The notes beneath the pieces were generated by a model. It saw nothing but the letters and a program-made list of their open reading frames with translations. It made no database searches and had not been told where the DNA came from. From Sphingomonas sp. 35-24ZXX (lineage in GTDB: Bacteria; Pseudomonadota; Alphaproteobacteria; Sphingomonadales; Sphingomonadaceae): 64,000 bases of DNA. A program made the translations under genes and the position numbers. Positions 27,280 to 38,396 of this stretch are shown piece after piece. Every line of letters begins with the position of its first letter. The first letter of the stretch is position 1. The DNA lies in NCBI RefSeq assembly GCF_000786215.1, contig NZ_JROG01000007.1, positions 124,001 to 188,000 on the forward strand, written 5' to 3'.

Positions 27280-28466
27280 GCTTCTGCTCTTTCCGTATCG
27301 CGCGCGAGCGCCTCGCCGCCGATGGCATGCCCCTTGGCGGATGGCGCCACGCGGATGACATCGACCAGCGGCGCACCGCCAAAACTTTCCACCAGATCCG
27401 CCAGATCGCGAACCGCATTGGGGTAACCGCACTTGTGCGCGGCCAGCGCGGCATTCTCCAGCGCGTGGGGATCGAGCGCCATCTTCTGGATCTGCTTGGC
27501 GAGTTCCTTGGGGGTGAACGCCTCCTGCCGGATCGACCGTGCGCCGCCCGCCTTGACCATCTCGCGCGCATTGGCGGTCTGGTGATCATCCATCGCGCTG
27601 GGCAGCGGCACCAGGATCGCGGGCCGGCCCGCAGCGGTCAGCTCGGCGATCGTCGAGGCGCCTGCGCGGCCGATGAACAGATGCGACCAGCCCAGCTTTT
27701 CGGGCAGGTCGTTCATATAGGTGGCAAGCTCTGCCGGGATGCCATACGCGGCATATTTGGCGCGCACGGCCTCTATGTCCTCCTCGCGGCACTGCTGCAC
27801 CACCTGCAACCGGCGGCGCAGATTGACCGGCAGCATCGCCAGGCCATCGGGCACCACTTCGGAGAGGACACGCGCGCCCTGGCTGCCGCCAGTGACCAGC
27901 ACGCGGAACACGCCATCTTCCAGCAGCGGCGGGTAATTCTCGCCGCGCAAGGCCAGCACGGAATCGCGCACCGGGTTGCCGACGACATGGGTGCGGTCGG
28001 CATATTGGGGGCTCAGCCGGTCGACCTGCTTGTAGGCGGTGGCAATCGCGTTGACGCGGCCCGCCATGAACCGGTTGACCCGGCCCAGCACCGCGTTCTG
28101 TTCATGGATGATCGTCGGGATGCGCGCCTTCTGCGCCGCAAGCAGCGTCGGCAGCGCCGGGTATCCGCCAAAGCCCACGACAGCGGTCGGCTGGAAATTC
28201 TCGAACAGGTTGAGCGCCATGTTGCGGCCCGCCCAGATGCCCCTGATGCCGCGCAGCCAGCCTAGAGGGCCGCCTGCGATCCGGCCCGGCGGCAGGATGT
28301 GCACCTGATCGCCCTCGAAGATGCCGGGGATCTTGGCGCCGCGCTCGTCGGTCACCAGGGCGATGTGATGCCCGCGCTGCTGCAGTTCGCGCGCAAGAGC
28401 ATAAGCCGGGATGAGATGCCCGCCGGTGCCGCCTGCGGCGAGCACGTAATGACGTGAAACGGTCAT
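27276..28466 (-). CDS. murG: UDP-GlcNAc transferase to lipid I (MurG)
   Basis: A 396-residue GT28 glycosyltransferase, peripheral on the inner membrane, which turns lipid I into lipid II. N-terminal [34 protein letters not shown] and the UDP-GlcNAc-binding GGSQGAR and [11 protein letters not shown] blocks are all seen. It is slightly longer than E. coli MurG because of a C-terminal extension of about 25 residues. It overlaps ftsW and murC by 4 nt. Confidence 0.96.
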   Translation of the reverse strand: MTVSRHYVLAAGGTGGHLIPAYALARELQQRGHHIALVTDERGAKIPGIFEGDQVHILPPGRIAGGPLGWLRGIRGIWAGRNMALNLFENFQPTAVVGFGGYPALPTLLAAQKARIPTIIHEQNAVLGRVNRFMAGRVNAIATAYKQVDRLSPQYADRTHVVGNPVRDSVLALRGENYPPLLEDGVFRVLVTGGSQGARVLSEVVPDGLAMLPVNLRRRLQVVQQCREEDIEAVRAKYAAYGIPAELATYMNDLPEKLGWSHLFIGRAGASTIAELTAAGRPAILVPLPSAMDDHQTANAREMVKAGGARSIRQEAFTPKELAKQIQKMALDPHALENAALAAHKCGYPNAVRDLADLVESFGGAPLVDVIRVAPSAKGHAIGGEALARDTERAEA

Positions 28467-29710
28467 TTCTGGCTCCAGTCCGATCCGAGCATGCTGCGCT
28501 CTTCGAACGGATTACGCCGGGTCAGCGACAACAGCAATCCCGCGCCGATGCCCAGCGCGATCATCGACGATCCGCCATAGCTGATGAACGGCAGGGTCAT
28601 GCCCTTGGACGGGAACAGCTGCAGGTTCACCGCAATGTTGATGAACGCCTGGCCGCCCAGCTGCGCGGTCAGCCCCGCCACCGCCATGATCGTGAACAGG
28701 TCGCGTTCCTCGAGCAGCCGCATGCAGATGCGCGCGATGATCGCGAAATAGACCAGGGCGATGGCCGCGCAGGCAAGCAGGCCGAATTCTTCGCCGATCA
28801 CCGAGAAGATGTAATCGGTATGCGCCTCGGGCAGGTTGAACTTGTGGGTGCCGAGGCCCGGGCCGGTGCCGATCAGGCCGCCGCCGGTCAGCGTCTTGTG
28901 TGCGAACATCACATGGTCATATTCGCCCGCGCCGAACAGCCAGCCGTTGATGCGCTGGGTGGCGACGGGATAAAAGAAATAGGCCGCCGTCATGCCGACC
29001 GCGCCTAGGCCGACACCGGCTGCGACCACCTGCATCGAGAGGCCCGCGAGCAGCATCAAGGTGAACCAGATGCCCAGGAACATGATCGTCTGACCCAGAT
29101 CGGGCTGGCGCATCAGCAGCACCGCGATGCACGCGGTGATCGCCGCAGACAGCTTGAGCACCGGAAGCGTGGGATCCTTGACGCGCAGCGAGACGATCCA
29201 GCCCATGGTCACCGCATAGGCAGGCTTGAGGAATTCCGACGGCTGAATGCCGATGCCGTAGCCGATCCAGCGCTTGGCGCCGTTGACCGTATTGCCCGCG
29301 ATGGGCACCAGCATCAGCAGCACGAAGCACACGCACGCCATGATGATCGCCAGCCGTCGCGCTTCGCGCTTGGGCAGCATCGAGACCACGAACATGAAGC
29401 CCAAGCTGACGATCACCCAGCCGAGCTGGCGGTAGAAGAAATAGAGCGGACTCAGCGTTTCGGTCGCTGTCGACAGGCGGCGCGCGCTGGCGGGAGAGGC
29501 CGCCTGCACCGCGATCAGACCGATGGCGATCAGCATCAGGATCATCGCCAGCAGCACGCGATCGAGCTCCCAGAACCAGATTGCCAGCTGCGAACGGTCG
29601 CTCCGCCCCAGCCTGCGGCTGAGATTGCGCGGCAGCTTGTATGCGCGCTGACCGGCAAGACCGGTGGCGGCGGGCGGCAGACCGGGGGCGGTGGCAGCCA
29701 GATCACTCAT
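28463..29710 (-). CDS. ftsW: SEDS-family lipid II polymerase FtsW
   Basis: A 415-residue polytopic glycosyltransferase that polymerises septal peptidoglycan with FtsI. SEDS hallmarks: AKRWIGYGIGIQPSEFLKPA, MRQPDLGQT, and the C-terminal GMTLPFISYGGSSM. The N-terminal about 45 residues are cytosolic and basic. The ATG at 29710 is used because it overlaps the murD stop; a longer frame enters murD. Confidence 0.96.
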   Translation of the reverse strand: MSDLAATAPGLPPAATGLAGQRAYKLPRNLSRRLGRSDRSQLAIWFWELDRVLLAMILMLIAIGLIAVQAASPASARRLSTATETLSPLYFFYRQLGWVIVSLGFMFVVSMLPKREARRLAIIMACVCFVLLMLVPIAGNTVNGAKRWIGYGIGIQPSEFLKPAYAVTMGWIVSLRVKDPTLPVLKLSAAITACIAVLLMRQPDLGQTIMFLGIWFTLMLLAGLSMQVVAAGVGLGAVGMTAAYFFYPVATQRINGWLFGAGEYDHVMFAHKTLTGGGLIGTGPGLGTHKFNLPEAHTDYIFSVIGEEFGLLACAAIALVYFAIIARICMRLLEERDLFTIMAVAGLTAQLGGQAFINIAVNLQLFPSKGMTLPFISYGGSSMIALGIGAGLLLSLTRRNPFEERSMLGSDWSQK

Positions 29711-31047
29711 TGCGTGGCATCCTCCTGCTGGCTCAAATCCTGGGCGATCAGCGCATCGACGACCTGACGGAAGCAATCGCCGCGCGCTTCGAAATCGCGG
29801 AACTGGTCGAACGACGCACAGGCGGGCGACAGCAGCACCACCTCGCCGGCCTGGGCATTATCCATCGCGCTGCGCACGGCGCTCGCCAGCATCTCGGACC
29901 GCGTCACCGGCATCACCTGCTCGAGCTGGTCGGCAAAGGCGGGGCCGGCCTCGCCGATGGTATAAGCGTGCACGACATGACCGAAATGTTCGGCGCATTC
30001 ATCCAGATTGTCGCCCTTGGGCAGCCCGCCGACGATCCAGTGGATGCGCGAAAAGGCGCCAAGCGCCGGCGCGGTCGAGGCGGGATTGGTCGCCTTGCTG
30101 TCGTTGACGTAGAGCACACCGCGATGCTCGGCCGTCCGCTCCATCCGGTGCGGCAGGCTGGCATAGGTGGCGAGCGACGCGCGGGTGCGCTGCGCATCGA
30201 GGCCCAGCGCCTCGGCTGCGGCCAGCGCGATCGCGATGTTCTGCGCATTGTGCGGACCCTGCAATGCGGGCCAAGCCAGTTGGTCGGTCGCGGAAATATC
30301 GGCGGCGTGCACCTCGACCGGCGAGCTCAGCGTGGCAGCGATGGCGCGGGTGGGTTCGTCATCGGTGGCGATCACCGCGACATGGCCCGGGTCCTGCTGC
30401 ATCGCGAACAGCCGCGCCTTGGCAGCGCAATAGCCTTCGAACCCGTTGTAGCGATCGAGATGATCGGGCGTGATGTTGAGCAGCACCGCGACATCGCAGT
30501 CGAGGCTGAAGGTCAGGTCGATCTGGTAGCTCGACAGTTCCAGTACATAGACCCCGGTGCCGGCACCATTGGGCGACAGCGGCGGCTGCGACAGGATCGG
30601 CAGGCCGATGTTGCCGCCCATGATCGTCGGCACGCCCGCTTCGTGCAGGATATGGTGGATCAGCGCGGTGGTGGTCGACTTGCCGTTGGTGCCGGTGATG
30701 CCGACCACGCGGTGCGGCGGCAGGCTGGGCCGGGCCAGCGCGAACAGTTCGATATCGCCGATGATCGGCACGCCCGCTGCGCGCGCGCGATCGGCCACCG
30801 GATGGCGGTTCAGCGGCACGCCGGGCGAGACGATCAGACCGTCGAAACCGGCAAGCTCGATCTCCATCGGATCGCCGATCAGCACCTGCGGGTGGTGCGA
30901 CACGGCCGTCTCGCGCGCTTCCTCGCGATTGTCCCACACGGTGCATTCCGCCCCTGAGGCCATCAGCGCATCAAGCGTCGCCAGCCCGGAGCGCGCAAGC
31001 CCGAGGATGCAATAGCGTTTCGCGGCAAAGGCGGGCGAAGTGATCAA
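29707..31047 (-). CDS. murD: UDP-MurNAc-L-Ala--D-glutamate ligase
   Basis: A 446-residue Mur ligase that adds D-Glu. [14 protein letters not shown], the P-loop [18 protein letters not shown] (hallmark of MurD), NDSKATN and [19 protein letters not shown] are present. It starts with TTG at 31047, which overlaps the mraY stop by 4 nt, so the weak start is probably served by coupling. Confidence 0.95.
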   Translation of the reverse strand: MITSPAFAAKRYCILGLARSGLATLDALMASGAECTVWDNREEARETAVSHHPQVLIGDPMEIELAGFDGLIVSPGVPLNRHPVADRARAAGVPIIGDIELFALARPSLPPHRVVGITGTNGKSTTTALIHHILHEAGVPTIMGGNIGLPILSQPPLSPNGAGTGVYVLELSSYQIDLTFSLDCDVAVLLNITPDHLDRYNGFEGYCAAKARLFAMQQDPGHVAVIATDDEPTRAIAATLSSPVEVHAADISATDQLAWPALQGPHNAQNIAIALAAAEALGLDAQRTRASLATYASLPHRMERTAEHRGVLYVNDSKATNPASTAPALGAFSRIHWIVGGLPKGDNLDECAEHFGHVVHAYTIGEAGPAFADQLEQVMPVTRSEMLASAVRSAMDNAQAGEVVLLSPACASFDQFRDFEARGDCFRQVVDALIAQDLSQQEDATQ

Positions 31048-32114
31048 CGGATCTTCAACGTCGCCAGGCCGACCAAGGCCAGCACCAGGGAGATGATCCA
31101 GAAGCGCACCACCACGGTCGATTCCGCCCAGCCAAGCTGCTCGAAATGGTGATGGATCGGTGCCATGCGGAAGACGCGCTTGCCGGTGCGCTTGAAGAAG
31201 AACACCTGGATGATCACCGACATCGCTTCGACCACGAACAGACCGCCGACGATGCCGAGCACGATTTCATGGTGCGAGGCGACCGCGATCGCACCCAGCG
31301 CGCCGCCCAGTGCCAGCGATCCGGTGTCGCCCATGAACACCGCAGCCGGTGGGGCGTTGAACCACAGGAAGGCGAGGCACGCACCGATGATGCAGCCGCA
31401 ATAGATCGCAAGGTCGCCCGCACCCGGTACATGCGGGATGCCCAGATAGGCAGCGAACTTGGCGTTGCCGACCATGTAGACGATCAGCAGGAAGGTGAGG
31501 CTGGCGATGATCACCGGGAAGGTTGCAAGCCCGTCGAGCCCGTCGGTCAGGTTCACTGCATTGCCGAAGGCGACGATGGTGAATGCCGCGAACGGAATGT
31601 AGAACAGCCCAAGGTCGAACGGCGGGTAGTTGATGAAGGGCACGTAGAGCAAGGTGCCGGTCTCGCCCAGGATCACCCAGCTGGCGACGCCTGCGATGAT
31701 GAACTCGCCCAGCAGCCGCACCTTGCCGGACACGCCCTTGTGGCTGGCCTTGCGGACCTTGTCGAAATCGTCGAGGAATCCGATCAGGCCGAAGCCCAGC
31801 GTCACCGCAAGGCACGCCCAGACAAAGCTGCTCGACAGGTCCATCCACAGCAGCACTGATGTGGTCAGCGAAATGAGGATCATCAGCCCGCCCATCGTCG
31901 GCGTGCCCCGCTTGGCAAGGTGGGTCTGCGGACCATCGGTGCGGATCGGCTGGCCCTTGCCCTGCCGGGTGCGCAGCATCATGATGAACCGCGGGCCGAT
32001 CAGCAGGCCGATCGCCAGCGCGGTGAGGATCGCTGCGCCCGAGCGGAAGCTCAGATAGCGAACCAGATTGAGCGGACCTTCAAAGTCCAGATATTGCGCC
32101 AGCAGATACAGCAT
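31044..32114 (-). CDS. mraY: phospho-MurNAc-pentapeptide transferase MraY
   Basis: A 356-residue, roughly ten-helix inner-membrane enzyme that attaches phospho-MurNAc-pentapeptide to undecaprenyl phosphate (lipid I). [21 protein letters not shown] (catalytic Asp pair region), [22 protein letters not shown] and the APIHHHFE-type [13 protein letters not shown] block are diagnostic. The ATG at 32114 overlaps the murF stop by one base (TGATG). The longer upstream frame is inside murF. Confidence 0.97.
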   Translation of the reverse strand: MLYLLAQYLDFEGPLNLVRYLSFRSGAAILTALAIGLLIGPRFIMMLRTRQGKGQPIRTDGPQTHLAKRGTPTMGGLMILISLTTSVLLWMDLSSSFVWACLAVTLGFGLIGFLDDFDKVRKASHKGVSGKVRLLGEFIIAGVASWVILGETGTLLYVPFINYPPFDLGLFYIPFAAFTIVAFGNAVNLTDGLDGLATFPVIIASLTFLLIVYMVGNAKFAAYLGIPHVPGAGDLAIYCGCIIGACLAFLWFNAPPAAVFMGDTGSLALGGALGAIAVASHHEIVLGIVGGLFVVEAMSVIIQVFFFKRTGKRVFRMAPIHHHFEQLGWAESTVVVRFWIISLVLALVGLATLKIR

Positions 32115-33532
32115 CAAACCCCCTCCCGCACCACGGCGGTAGCGGCTGGCTGTTCGGCCAGCGCGCGCACGAGTGCGGACAATCCCACGGAATTGGAGCC
32201 CTTGACGAGCAAAGCATCGCCATCGGCCAACAAACCCTGCAGCGCGCCCAGCGCCGCATCGGCGGCGGGCACATGCGCGATTGTGCCCTGCCACTCAAGC
32301 GAATTGGCGAGCGCATCGGCCAAGGGTGCCATTTCATCGCCGACCAGAATGACATGCGCCACGCCCGCAGCGATCACCGGTGCGGCAAGGCCTGCGTGAT
32401 AGGTATCGGACGTCTCGCCCAGTTCCTTCATCGCGCCCAGCACGGCGATGCGGCGCCCGGCCTGTTCCTGCCCCAGCAGCGCCAGCGTTGCAGCCATCGA
32501 TGCCGGGTTGGCGTTGTACGCCTCGTCGATCAGCAGCGCGCTGCCGCCTCCGGGGGTCGCCACCGTGCGACGCTCGCCGCGGCCCGACATGCCGGGCAGA
32601 TCGGCCAGCGCCAGCCCGGCCACCGCCAGATCGCCGCCCGCCGCCTCGATCGCGGTCATCACCGCCAGCGCGTTCATCACCCAATGGTCGCCGGGCGCTG
32701 ATACGCGGAAGCACAGGCGAGCCTCGCCAATCTGTGCGGTGATCATCGAGCCACCCTCGGGCGCGCGGATCGCGTCGATCAGGCGGGTCTCGCTATCCGC
32801 CTGGCTGCCAAAGCGCAGCACCGTGTCGGTGCAGCGGCGTGCGGCATCGTAAAGGCGCGGATAATGGCGATTGTCGTGCGGCACGATCGCGGTGCCAACG
32901 GGCTCCAGCCCCTGAAAGATCTCGGCCTTGGCATCGGCAATGCCCTCTTCGCCATTGCTGAAATTGCCGATGTGCGCAGGCGCGATGGTGGTGATGATGG
33001 CGATGTGCGGGCGCACGATGCGGGTCAGCTCGGCCAGCTCGCCAGCGTGGTTCATGCCCATCTCGAACACGCCATAGCGCGCATCGCGCGGCATCCGTGC
33101 GAGGCTCAGCGGCACGCCGACATGGTTGTTGTAGCTCTTGACCGACCGGTGCACCGCGCCAGGCGCCATGCGGTCCAGCGCGTGAAACAGCGCTTCCTTG
33201 GTGCCGGTCTTGCCCGCAGAGCCGGTCACGCCGATGATCTTCGCGGTGCTGCGCGCGCGGGCGGCATGGCCCAGGGCGGTGAGCGCTGCACTGCTGTCGG
33301 CCACCAGCACATGCGGATGATCGACGGCCTGCTCGGTGATCACCCCTGCTGCGCCCGCTGCGATCGCGCGGTCGATGAACAGGTGCCCATCGGTCGCCTC
33401 GCCGCGCATCGCGACGAACAGGTCGCCTGGCATGATCTCGCGCGAGTCAAAGGCGACACCCTGCACGACAAAGTCGGCCGAGGCGGTGCCGCCGGTCGCT
33501 TCGGCGATCTCGGAAGAGGTCCAGAGGGTCAT
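32114..33532 (-). CDS. murF: UDP-MurNAc-tripeptide--D-Ala-D-Ala ligase
   Basis: A 472-residue Mur ligase adding D-Ala-D-Ala. [18 protein letters not shown] at the N-terminus, the MurF-type P-loop [33 protein letters not shown] and [11 protein letters not shown] are typical. The ATG at 33532 overlaps the murE stop (ATGA); an upstream in-frame start three codons earlier is less likely. Confidence 0.95.
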   Translation of the reverse strand: MTLWTSSEIAEATGGTASADFVVQGVAFDSREIMPGDLFVAMRGEATDGHLFIDRAIAAGAAGVITEQAVDHPHVLVADSSAALTALGHAARARSTAKIIGVTGSAGKTGTKEALFHALDRMAPGAVHRSVKSYNNHVGVPLSLARMPRDARYGVFEMGMNHAGELAELTRIVRPHIAIITTIAPAHIGNFSNGEEGIADAKAEIFQGLEPVGTAIVPHDNRHYPRLYDAARRCTDTVLRFGSQADSETRLIDAIRAPEGGSMITAQIGEARLCFRVSAPGDHWVMNALAVMTAIEAAGGDLAVAGLALADLPGMSGRGERRTVATPGGGSALLIDEAYNANPASMAATLALLGQEQAGRRIAVLGAMKELGETSDTYHAGLAAPVIAAGVAHVILVGDEMAPLADALANSLEWQGTIAHVPAADAALGALQGLLADGDALLVKGSNSVGLSALVRALAEQPAATAVVREGV

Positions 33533-34956
33533 GCCGCGCACTCCCGCGCAACCTGAACGTCGTCGAACGGCAACACGCGGTCGCCGACGATCTGGCCCTG
33601 CTCGTGCCCCTTGCCTGCCAGCAGCACGATGTCGTCCTTGCCCGCCATCGCGATGGCTGCGGCAATCGCCTCGCGCCGCCCGCCGATCTCGGTCGCGCCG
33701 GTTGCGGCCGCCATGATCGCGGAACGGATGCTCGCCGGGTCCTCGGAACGTGGGTTATCGTCGGTGACGATCACGACATCGGACAGCTCGCTCGCCACCT
33801 GGCCCATCTGCGGGCGCTTGCCGGTGTCGCGATCACCGCCTGCGCCGAACAGGGTGATCAGCTTGCCGCTGACATGCGGGCGCAGCGCCTCGATCGCAGC
33901 CTGCAGGCCATCGGGCGTGTGCGCATAATCGACATAGACCGGCGCGCCGGCCCGCGTGATCACCGCGCGTTCCAGGCGGCCGCGCACCGGCTGCAGCCGC
34001 GCCATGTGATCGAACACCTGTGCCGGAGCCCCGCCTGCCGCGATCACGATCCCTGCAGACACCAGCGCATTGGCCGCCTGATAGGCCCCGATTAATGGCA
34101 GGTTGACCTTCACTTCCTTGCCATCATGCGCGAGCACGAGCTGCTGGCCGAGCTGGGTCGGGGTGCGACTGACCAGACGGATCGCCTCGCCCGCGCTGCC
34201 GACGGTCATCAGCTGCAGGCCGCGCGCCGTCGCCCGGTCGATGACCCGGGCCGACCATTCGTCATCCGCCCAGACCACGAAATGGCCGCCATCGACGACA
34301 ACTTCGTCGATCAGCCGCATCTTGGCCTCGAAATAGGCCTCCATCGTGCCGTGATAGTCGAGGTGATCGCGGCTGAGGTTGGTGAACGCGCCAACCTGCA
34401 CCGGCAACCCCTCGGTGCGGAACTGCGACAGACCGTGGCTCGATGCCTCGAAGATCGCGTGAGTGACGCCTTCGCGCGCCAGGCCCGACATGTTGCCGAG
34501 GAACGTCACGATATCGGGGGTGGTCAGCCCTGTGGAGGACTGATCGACCGAAGTGGTGACGCCGAGGGTGCCGATAGAGGCGGCATTGTGCCCGGCCATG
34601 CGCCAGAGCTGGCGAGTCATTTCCGCGGTCGAGGTCTTGCCGTTGGTGCCGGTGACGGCGGCGACATGCGCGGGAACCGGGGTAAAGAAACGCGCGGCGA
34701 TCTGGGCAAAGGCACGGCGCGGCTCGGCATCGGCGATGTGAACTGCACCCTCGACCACGGCGCCGGGGGCTGCCACGACGGCAACCGCACCCGAAGCGAC
34801 AGCATCTGCAATGAAATCCTCGCCGTTGAAGCGCGCACCGGCAAAGGCACCGAAAACGGTGCCCGGCGCAACCTTGCGGTGATCGATGGCAAATCCGGTC
34901 ACCGTCAGCGCCGCATCGTCGCTCGACAGGCCCAATGCCAGTTCACCCAATTTCAT
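33529..34956 (-). CDS. murE: UDP-MurNAc-tripeptide synthetase (meso-DAP-adding)
   Basis: A 475-residue Mur ligase for the third stem residue. The P-loop GTNGKTST, SSHGLSQFR, NLSRDHLDYHGTM and VDYAHTPDGL are present. DDNPRSEDP carries the DNPR motif that selects meso-diaminopimelate. The ATG at 34956 follows AAAGGGACGCAC. A 97-nt gap with a hairpin separates it from ftsI, one of few breaks in the run. Confidence 0.96.
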   Translation of the reverse strand: MKLGELALGLSSDDAALTVTGFAIDHRKVAPGTVFGAFAGARFNGEDFIADAVASGAVAVVAAPGAVVEGAVHIADAEPRRAFAQIAARFFTPVPAHVAAVTGTNGKTSTAEMTRQLWRMAGHNAASIGTLGVTTSVDQSSTGLTTPDIVTFLGNMSGLAREGVTHAIFEASSHGLSQFRTEGLPVQVGAFTNLSRDHLDYHGTMEAYFEAKMRLIDEVVVDGGHFVVWADDEWSARVIDRATARGLQLMTVGSAGEAIRLVSRTPTQLGQQLVLAHDGKEVKVNLPLIGAYQAANALVSAGIVIAAGGAPAQVFDHMARLQPVRGRLERAVITRAGAPVYVDYAHTPDGLQAAIEALRPHVSGKLITLFGAGGDRDTGKRPQMGQVASELSDVVIVTDDNPRSEDPASIRSAIMAAATGATEIGGRREAIAAAIAMAGKDDIVLLAGKGHEQGQIVGDRVLPFDDVQVARECAA

Positions 34957-35010
34957 GTGCGTCCCTTTGTTGCGACCCTAAAAATTCCTGCCTCCTCTAT
35001 GTCTGGTCCG

Positions 35011-35035
35011 CGCAGATGCAACCCCCTGCATCGCG
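35011..35035 (-). promoter_or_regulatory. hairpin in the ftsI-murE gap
   Basis: GATGCA and TGCATC pair around a short C-rich loop and extend as CGC/GCG with one bulged A. It lies about 20 nt past the ftsI stop, in a 97-nt gap that also includes AT-rich sequence near the murE start. It may be an attenuator or an mRNA-processing site with a local murE promoter after it. No clear T-run follows. Confidence 0.3.
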
Positions 35036-35053
35036 CGGCCCATGTATAATCGC

Positions 35054-36778
35054 CTATGCCGGGTCATCTCCCGACGCCTTGGCGGCCGCCTTGACCGGAG
35101 CCTTCCACAGCAGCGGCATCAGTTCGGACACATCGACATCGCGGCGATCGTCGGGAATGATGCCCAGCATCGGGCCGATGCGCGGCACCAGCCGCGCCAC
35201 CACCGGCGCTGCGGTCCAGCCCGCGGTCCGCTGGAAGGACGAGGCCTGGTTGCCCGAAGGCTCGTCGATCATGATGATCACGACATAGCGCGGTGCATCC
35301 ATCGGGAAGGCCGCAGCGAAGGTCGCGACAACCGAGCTGCGCCGATATCCGCCTGCACCCGGCTTTTCGGCCGAGCCCGTCTTGCCGCCAACGCGAAAGC
35401 CCGGAGCCTCCGCCTTGCGGCCGGTGCCGTCGCGCACGATCATCCGCAGGAGCTGGTTCATCCGGGCGCTGGTCGAGGCCTTGAACACCCGTTCGCCGCG
35501 CGGCACGTCGGCCGGGTTCAGCTTCATCAGCGTGGCCGGGCGATAGAGCCCGCCGTTGACCATGGCAGCGTAAGCCGACGCCAGATGCAGCGGGGTCACC
35601 GCGATGCCATGACCGTAGCCTACGGTCATGTTGGTCAGCCGACCCCATTGCGCGGGCCACAGCGGCTTGGCGCGCTCGCGCAGGTTGATCTCGGCCTGAC
35701 GATCGAAATGCAGCTTGCGCATCACCGCCTGCAGACGTTCAGGCCCCAGTTCATCGGCGATCTGCGCGGTCACGATGTTCGAGCTGTGCACCAGGGTCTC
35801 GGGCACGTTCAGCCAGCGGCCCGACGAGTGGGAATCGCGGATCTGGAAGCCTGCGACCTTCAGCGGGCGGCTGGCGTCATAGCGGCGCGACAGGTCGGTG
35901 ACGGTGCCCGCATCGATCGCGGCCGCGACGGTCAGCGGCTTGAAGGTCGATCCGAGCTCGAAGAAGCGATAGGTGACCTGATTGGCCTCGAACGCTGCGC
36001 TGCTGGCATCGAAACGGTTGGGGTTGAAGCTCGGGAGCGAGGTCATCGCCATCACCTCGCCGGTCTCGACATCGAGCACCAGGCCAGCGGCGGCCTTGGC
36101 ATCATAGGACTTCATCGCCCGGCCGAGTTCGTCCTCCAGTGCTGCCTGCACGCGGATATCGACCGACAGCGCGGACGGGGTCAGCCGCTTCTTGGGGTCG
36201 ATGAGGTCGGCGTCCATCGCGCGCTCCATGCCGGAGACGCCATGGCCATCGGGGTGGACATAGCCCAGCACGTGCGCTGCGAGCTGCAGCTGCGGGTAGA
36301 AACGCTCCTTCTCGCGCGGGAACTCGATGCCGACCTCGCCCAGCGCATGCACCCGGTTGACCTCTTCGGGCACTGCGCGGTGGCGCAGATAGGTGGGCTT
36401 GTCGCGGCTGAGCAGCTTCAGGAAACGCTCTTCGCTGGTATCGGGGAAGATTGCCGCGAGCTTGCCCGCGAGCACCTTGCGATCACCGATCAGCCGGGAA
36501 GGCACGACGCGAACGGCATAGCCATCGATCGTGCGCGCGAGCGGCACACCGTTGCGGTCGACAATGTCGCCGCGGCCTGGATCGACCAGCGCTGATCGCG
36601 ACGCGGCCTGCGCCTGTTCGCCAAACACACCGATGAAGGTCAACCGCAGCAGGATCGCGCCCATGCCGAGGCCAAACAGCGCCAGCACCGCAACCAGGCG
36701 AACCTGCGCGGTGAGCGTGAGATGCTGGCGCTTGCTGGCCAGACGGACCCTGTGACTGCCAGATGCAAGCGCGGTCAT
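35054..36778 (-). CDS. ftsI: septal transpeptidase FtsI (PBP3)
   Basis: A 574-residue class B penicillin-binding protein. It has an N-terminal membrane helix (about 27-48), a PBP dimerisation domain (about 60-210, with GRGDIVDRNGVPLA), and a transpeptidase domain with the three catalytic motifs: STFK (SxxK), SSN in VHSSNIV, and KTGSAEK. It crosslinks septal peptidoglycan with FtsW. The ATG at 36778 overlaps the stop of the FtsL-like gene. Confidence 0.95.
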   Translation of the reverse strand: MTALASGSHRVRLASKRQHLTLTAQVRLVAVLALFGLGMGAILLRLTFIGVFGEQAQAASRSALVDPGRGDIVDRNGVPLARTIDGYAVRVVPSRLIGDRKVLAGKLAAIFPDTSEERFLKLLSRDKPTYLRHRAVPEEVNRVHALGEVGIEFPREKERFYPQLQLAAHVLGYVHPDGHGVSGMERAMDADLIDPKKRLTPSALSVDIRVQAALEDELGRAMKSYDAKAAAGLVLDVETGEVMAMTSLPSFNPNRFDASSAAFEANQVTYRFFELGSTFKPLTVAAAIDAGTVTDLSRRYDASRPLKVAGFQIRDSHSSGRWLNVPETLVHSSNIVTAQIADELGPERLQAVMRKLHFDRQAEINLRERAKPLWPAQWGRLTNMTVGYGHGIAVTPLHLASAYAAMVNGGLYRPATLMKLNPADVPRGERVFKASTSARMNQLLRMIVRDGTGRKAEAPGFRVGGKTGSAEKPGAGGYRRSSVVATFAAAFPMDAPRYVVIIMIDEPSGNQASSFQRTAGWTAAPVVARLVPRIGPMLGIIPDDRRDVDVSELMPLLWKAPVKAAAKASGDDPA

Positions 36779-37380
36779 TGTCCCCCCGTTTTCTTCAGTT
36801 CGGCATCGGCCTGCTTGTTGATCCGGTCGAGCAGCCGGTCGTCGAGCAGCCGGCGGCCTTCCGCCTTGCCGCCGGTGCCCGGCTCTGCCTTGGCAGATTT
36901 GGGCGCGGTTGCGGCAGTAGCCGCGCGCGCCGGGCTGATGATCGCCACGCTCGCCGAAACCGACAGCGGCTCGGGCGTCTTGACGGTATTGGCGGCCAGC
37001 TCGGCCGGCTTGATCGCGGCAGGTTCGGCTTGCGGCTTGATGGTCATCGCGGCCACCCGCACCGGCCGGTCGAGCGGCTTGGTCGCATCGCCCAGATTGG
37101 CCAGTTCGCGCTCGCCATCCAGATATTGCGCGGCGCTGGGCGCCTCATAGCCATATTCCAGGTCGTTCCACATCGCGAGCTGCGCCAGGCTGGCGCGGGT
37201 GGCGAATTCGGTTTCCAGATAGCGGATCTCGGCGCGGGTGCGCAGGATGTCGCGCTCGGTCCGCGTCAGGTCGCTGCGCAGCGTCGCGACGCTCAGCGAC
37301 AGCGGGTAGAGCGCGATGGCCACGATGAAGATCAAGGCGATCCAGCCGATGGTCTTGAGGCGCTTGACTGCCAGGATCAT
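36775..37380 (-). CDS. ftsL: FtsL-like bitopic division protein
   Basis: 201 residues: one N-terminal membrane helix (about 9-32), then a heptad-like stretch ([21 protein letters not shown], written here in part; about 32-60) fitting the FtsL coiled coil, and an Ala/Pro/Lys-rich tail. Sequence identity in FtsL is always weak, so the name rests on position between rsmH and ftsI and on topology. It is longer than E. coli FtsL because of the tail. Overlaps of 4 nt on both sides imply coupling. Confidence 0.75.
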   Translation of the reverse strand: MILAVKRLKTIGWIALIFIVAIALYPLSLSVATLRSDLTRTERDILRTRAEIRYLETEFATRASLAQLAMWNDLEYGYEAPSAAQYLDGERELANLGDATKPLDRPVRVAAMTIKPQAEPAAIKPAELAANTVKTPEPLSVSASVAIISPARAATAATAPKSAKAEPGTGGKAEGRRLLDDRLLDRINKQADAELKKTGGQ

Positions 37381-38396
37381 GCCGCACGCCTTTCCGCATC
37401 GTCGTCCGCGCCCCAGGCCGGAGCCTCGCTGCGAACCGCGACCCGCAAGGTGGCCGAACGCGCGCGGGGGTTACGCGCGCATTCGGCCTCGCCCGCCCGG
37501 GTCGGCCTGGCGGGTTTCTCGAAACTGGGGGCCCGGCGCTGGCCGGACATGTCGGGCAGGTGACGCGAGCCCGCGCCTTCGCTGCCGCTGCGTGCCTTCA
37601 GGAAGCGCTTGACGATGCGATCCTCGAGACTGTGGAAGCTGACAACCGCAAGCCGCCCGCCGGGGGCCAGCATCGCCTCTGCGGCGACCAGGCCGTCGCG
37701 CAGTTCATCAAGCTCGCCGTTCACATGGATGCGGATCGCCTGAAAGGTGCGCGTCGCGGGGTCCTTGGGCGCACCCGGGCGATAGCCCAGAGCCTTGCGC
37801 ACCACCGTCGCCAGCTCGAGCGTCCTCTGCAACGGACGGGCGGCGACGATGGCGCGGGCGATGCGGCGCGACTGGCGCTCTTCGCCATACAAGTAGAGGA
37901 TGTCGGCAATATCGGCTTCATCGGCGGTGTTGACGAAATCCGCCGCGCTCAGCCCGTCCTGGCCCATGCGCATGTCGAGCGGGCCATCGGACTGAAACGA
38001 AAAACCGCGCTCTGCCTGGTCGAGCTGCATCGACGAGACGCCGATGTCGAACACGATGCCATCGACCTGAGCGACGCCCGCTTCGCGCAGCACGTGCGCG
38101 ATCTGCGAGAAGCGCGCGGCATGGAAGACGAAGCGCCCATCGGTCTCGAGCGCGAGCGCTGCACCGGCTGCCGCCGCATCGGGGTCGCGGTCGATACCGT
38201 GGACGCTGGCCCCAGCGCCCAGCATCGCACGGCTGTAACCGCCCGCGCCAAAGGTCGCGTCGACATGCACTTCGCCGGGCTGGATGGCGAGGCCGTCGAG
38301 CACCTCATCGAGCAGCACCGGAATGTGCGGCGCGTCGCTGCGGAGCGTGCCGCGGGTTGCGCCGGGTATTGCGTCGGGAGTTGCTGGGCCGGCCAT
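37377..38396 (-). CDS. rsmH: 16S rRNA (cytosine(1402)-N4)-methyltransferase RsmH
   Basis: A 339-residue SAM-dependent methyltransferase (formerly MraW) that N4-methylates C1402 of 16S r[16 protein letters not shown], the SAM-binding [32 protein letters not shown] and [15 protein letters not shown] are family signatures. The ATG at 38396 overlaps the mraZ stop by one base. The longer upstream frame crosses mraZ in another reading and is not used. Confidence 0.96.
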   Translation of the reverse strand: MAGPATPDAIPGATRGTLRSDAPHIPVLLDEVLDGLAIQPGEVHVDATFGAGGYSRAMLGAGASVHGIDRDPDAAAAGAALALETDGRFVFHAARFSQIAHVLREAGVAQVDGIVFDIGVSSMQLDQAERGFSFQSDGPLDMRMGQDGLSAADFVNTADEADIADILYLYGEERQSRRIARAIVAARPLQRTLELATVVRKALGYRPGAPKDPATRTFQAIRIHVNGELDELRDGLVAAEAMLAPGGRLAVVSFHSLEDRIVKRFLKARSGSEGAGSRHLPDMSGQRRAPSFEKPARPTRAGEAECARNPRARSATLRVAVRSEAPAWGADDDAERRAA

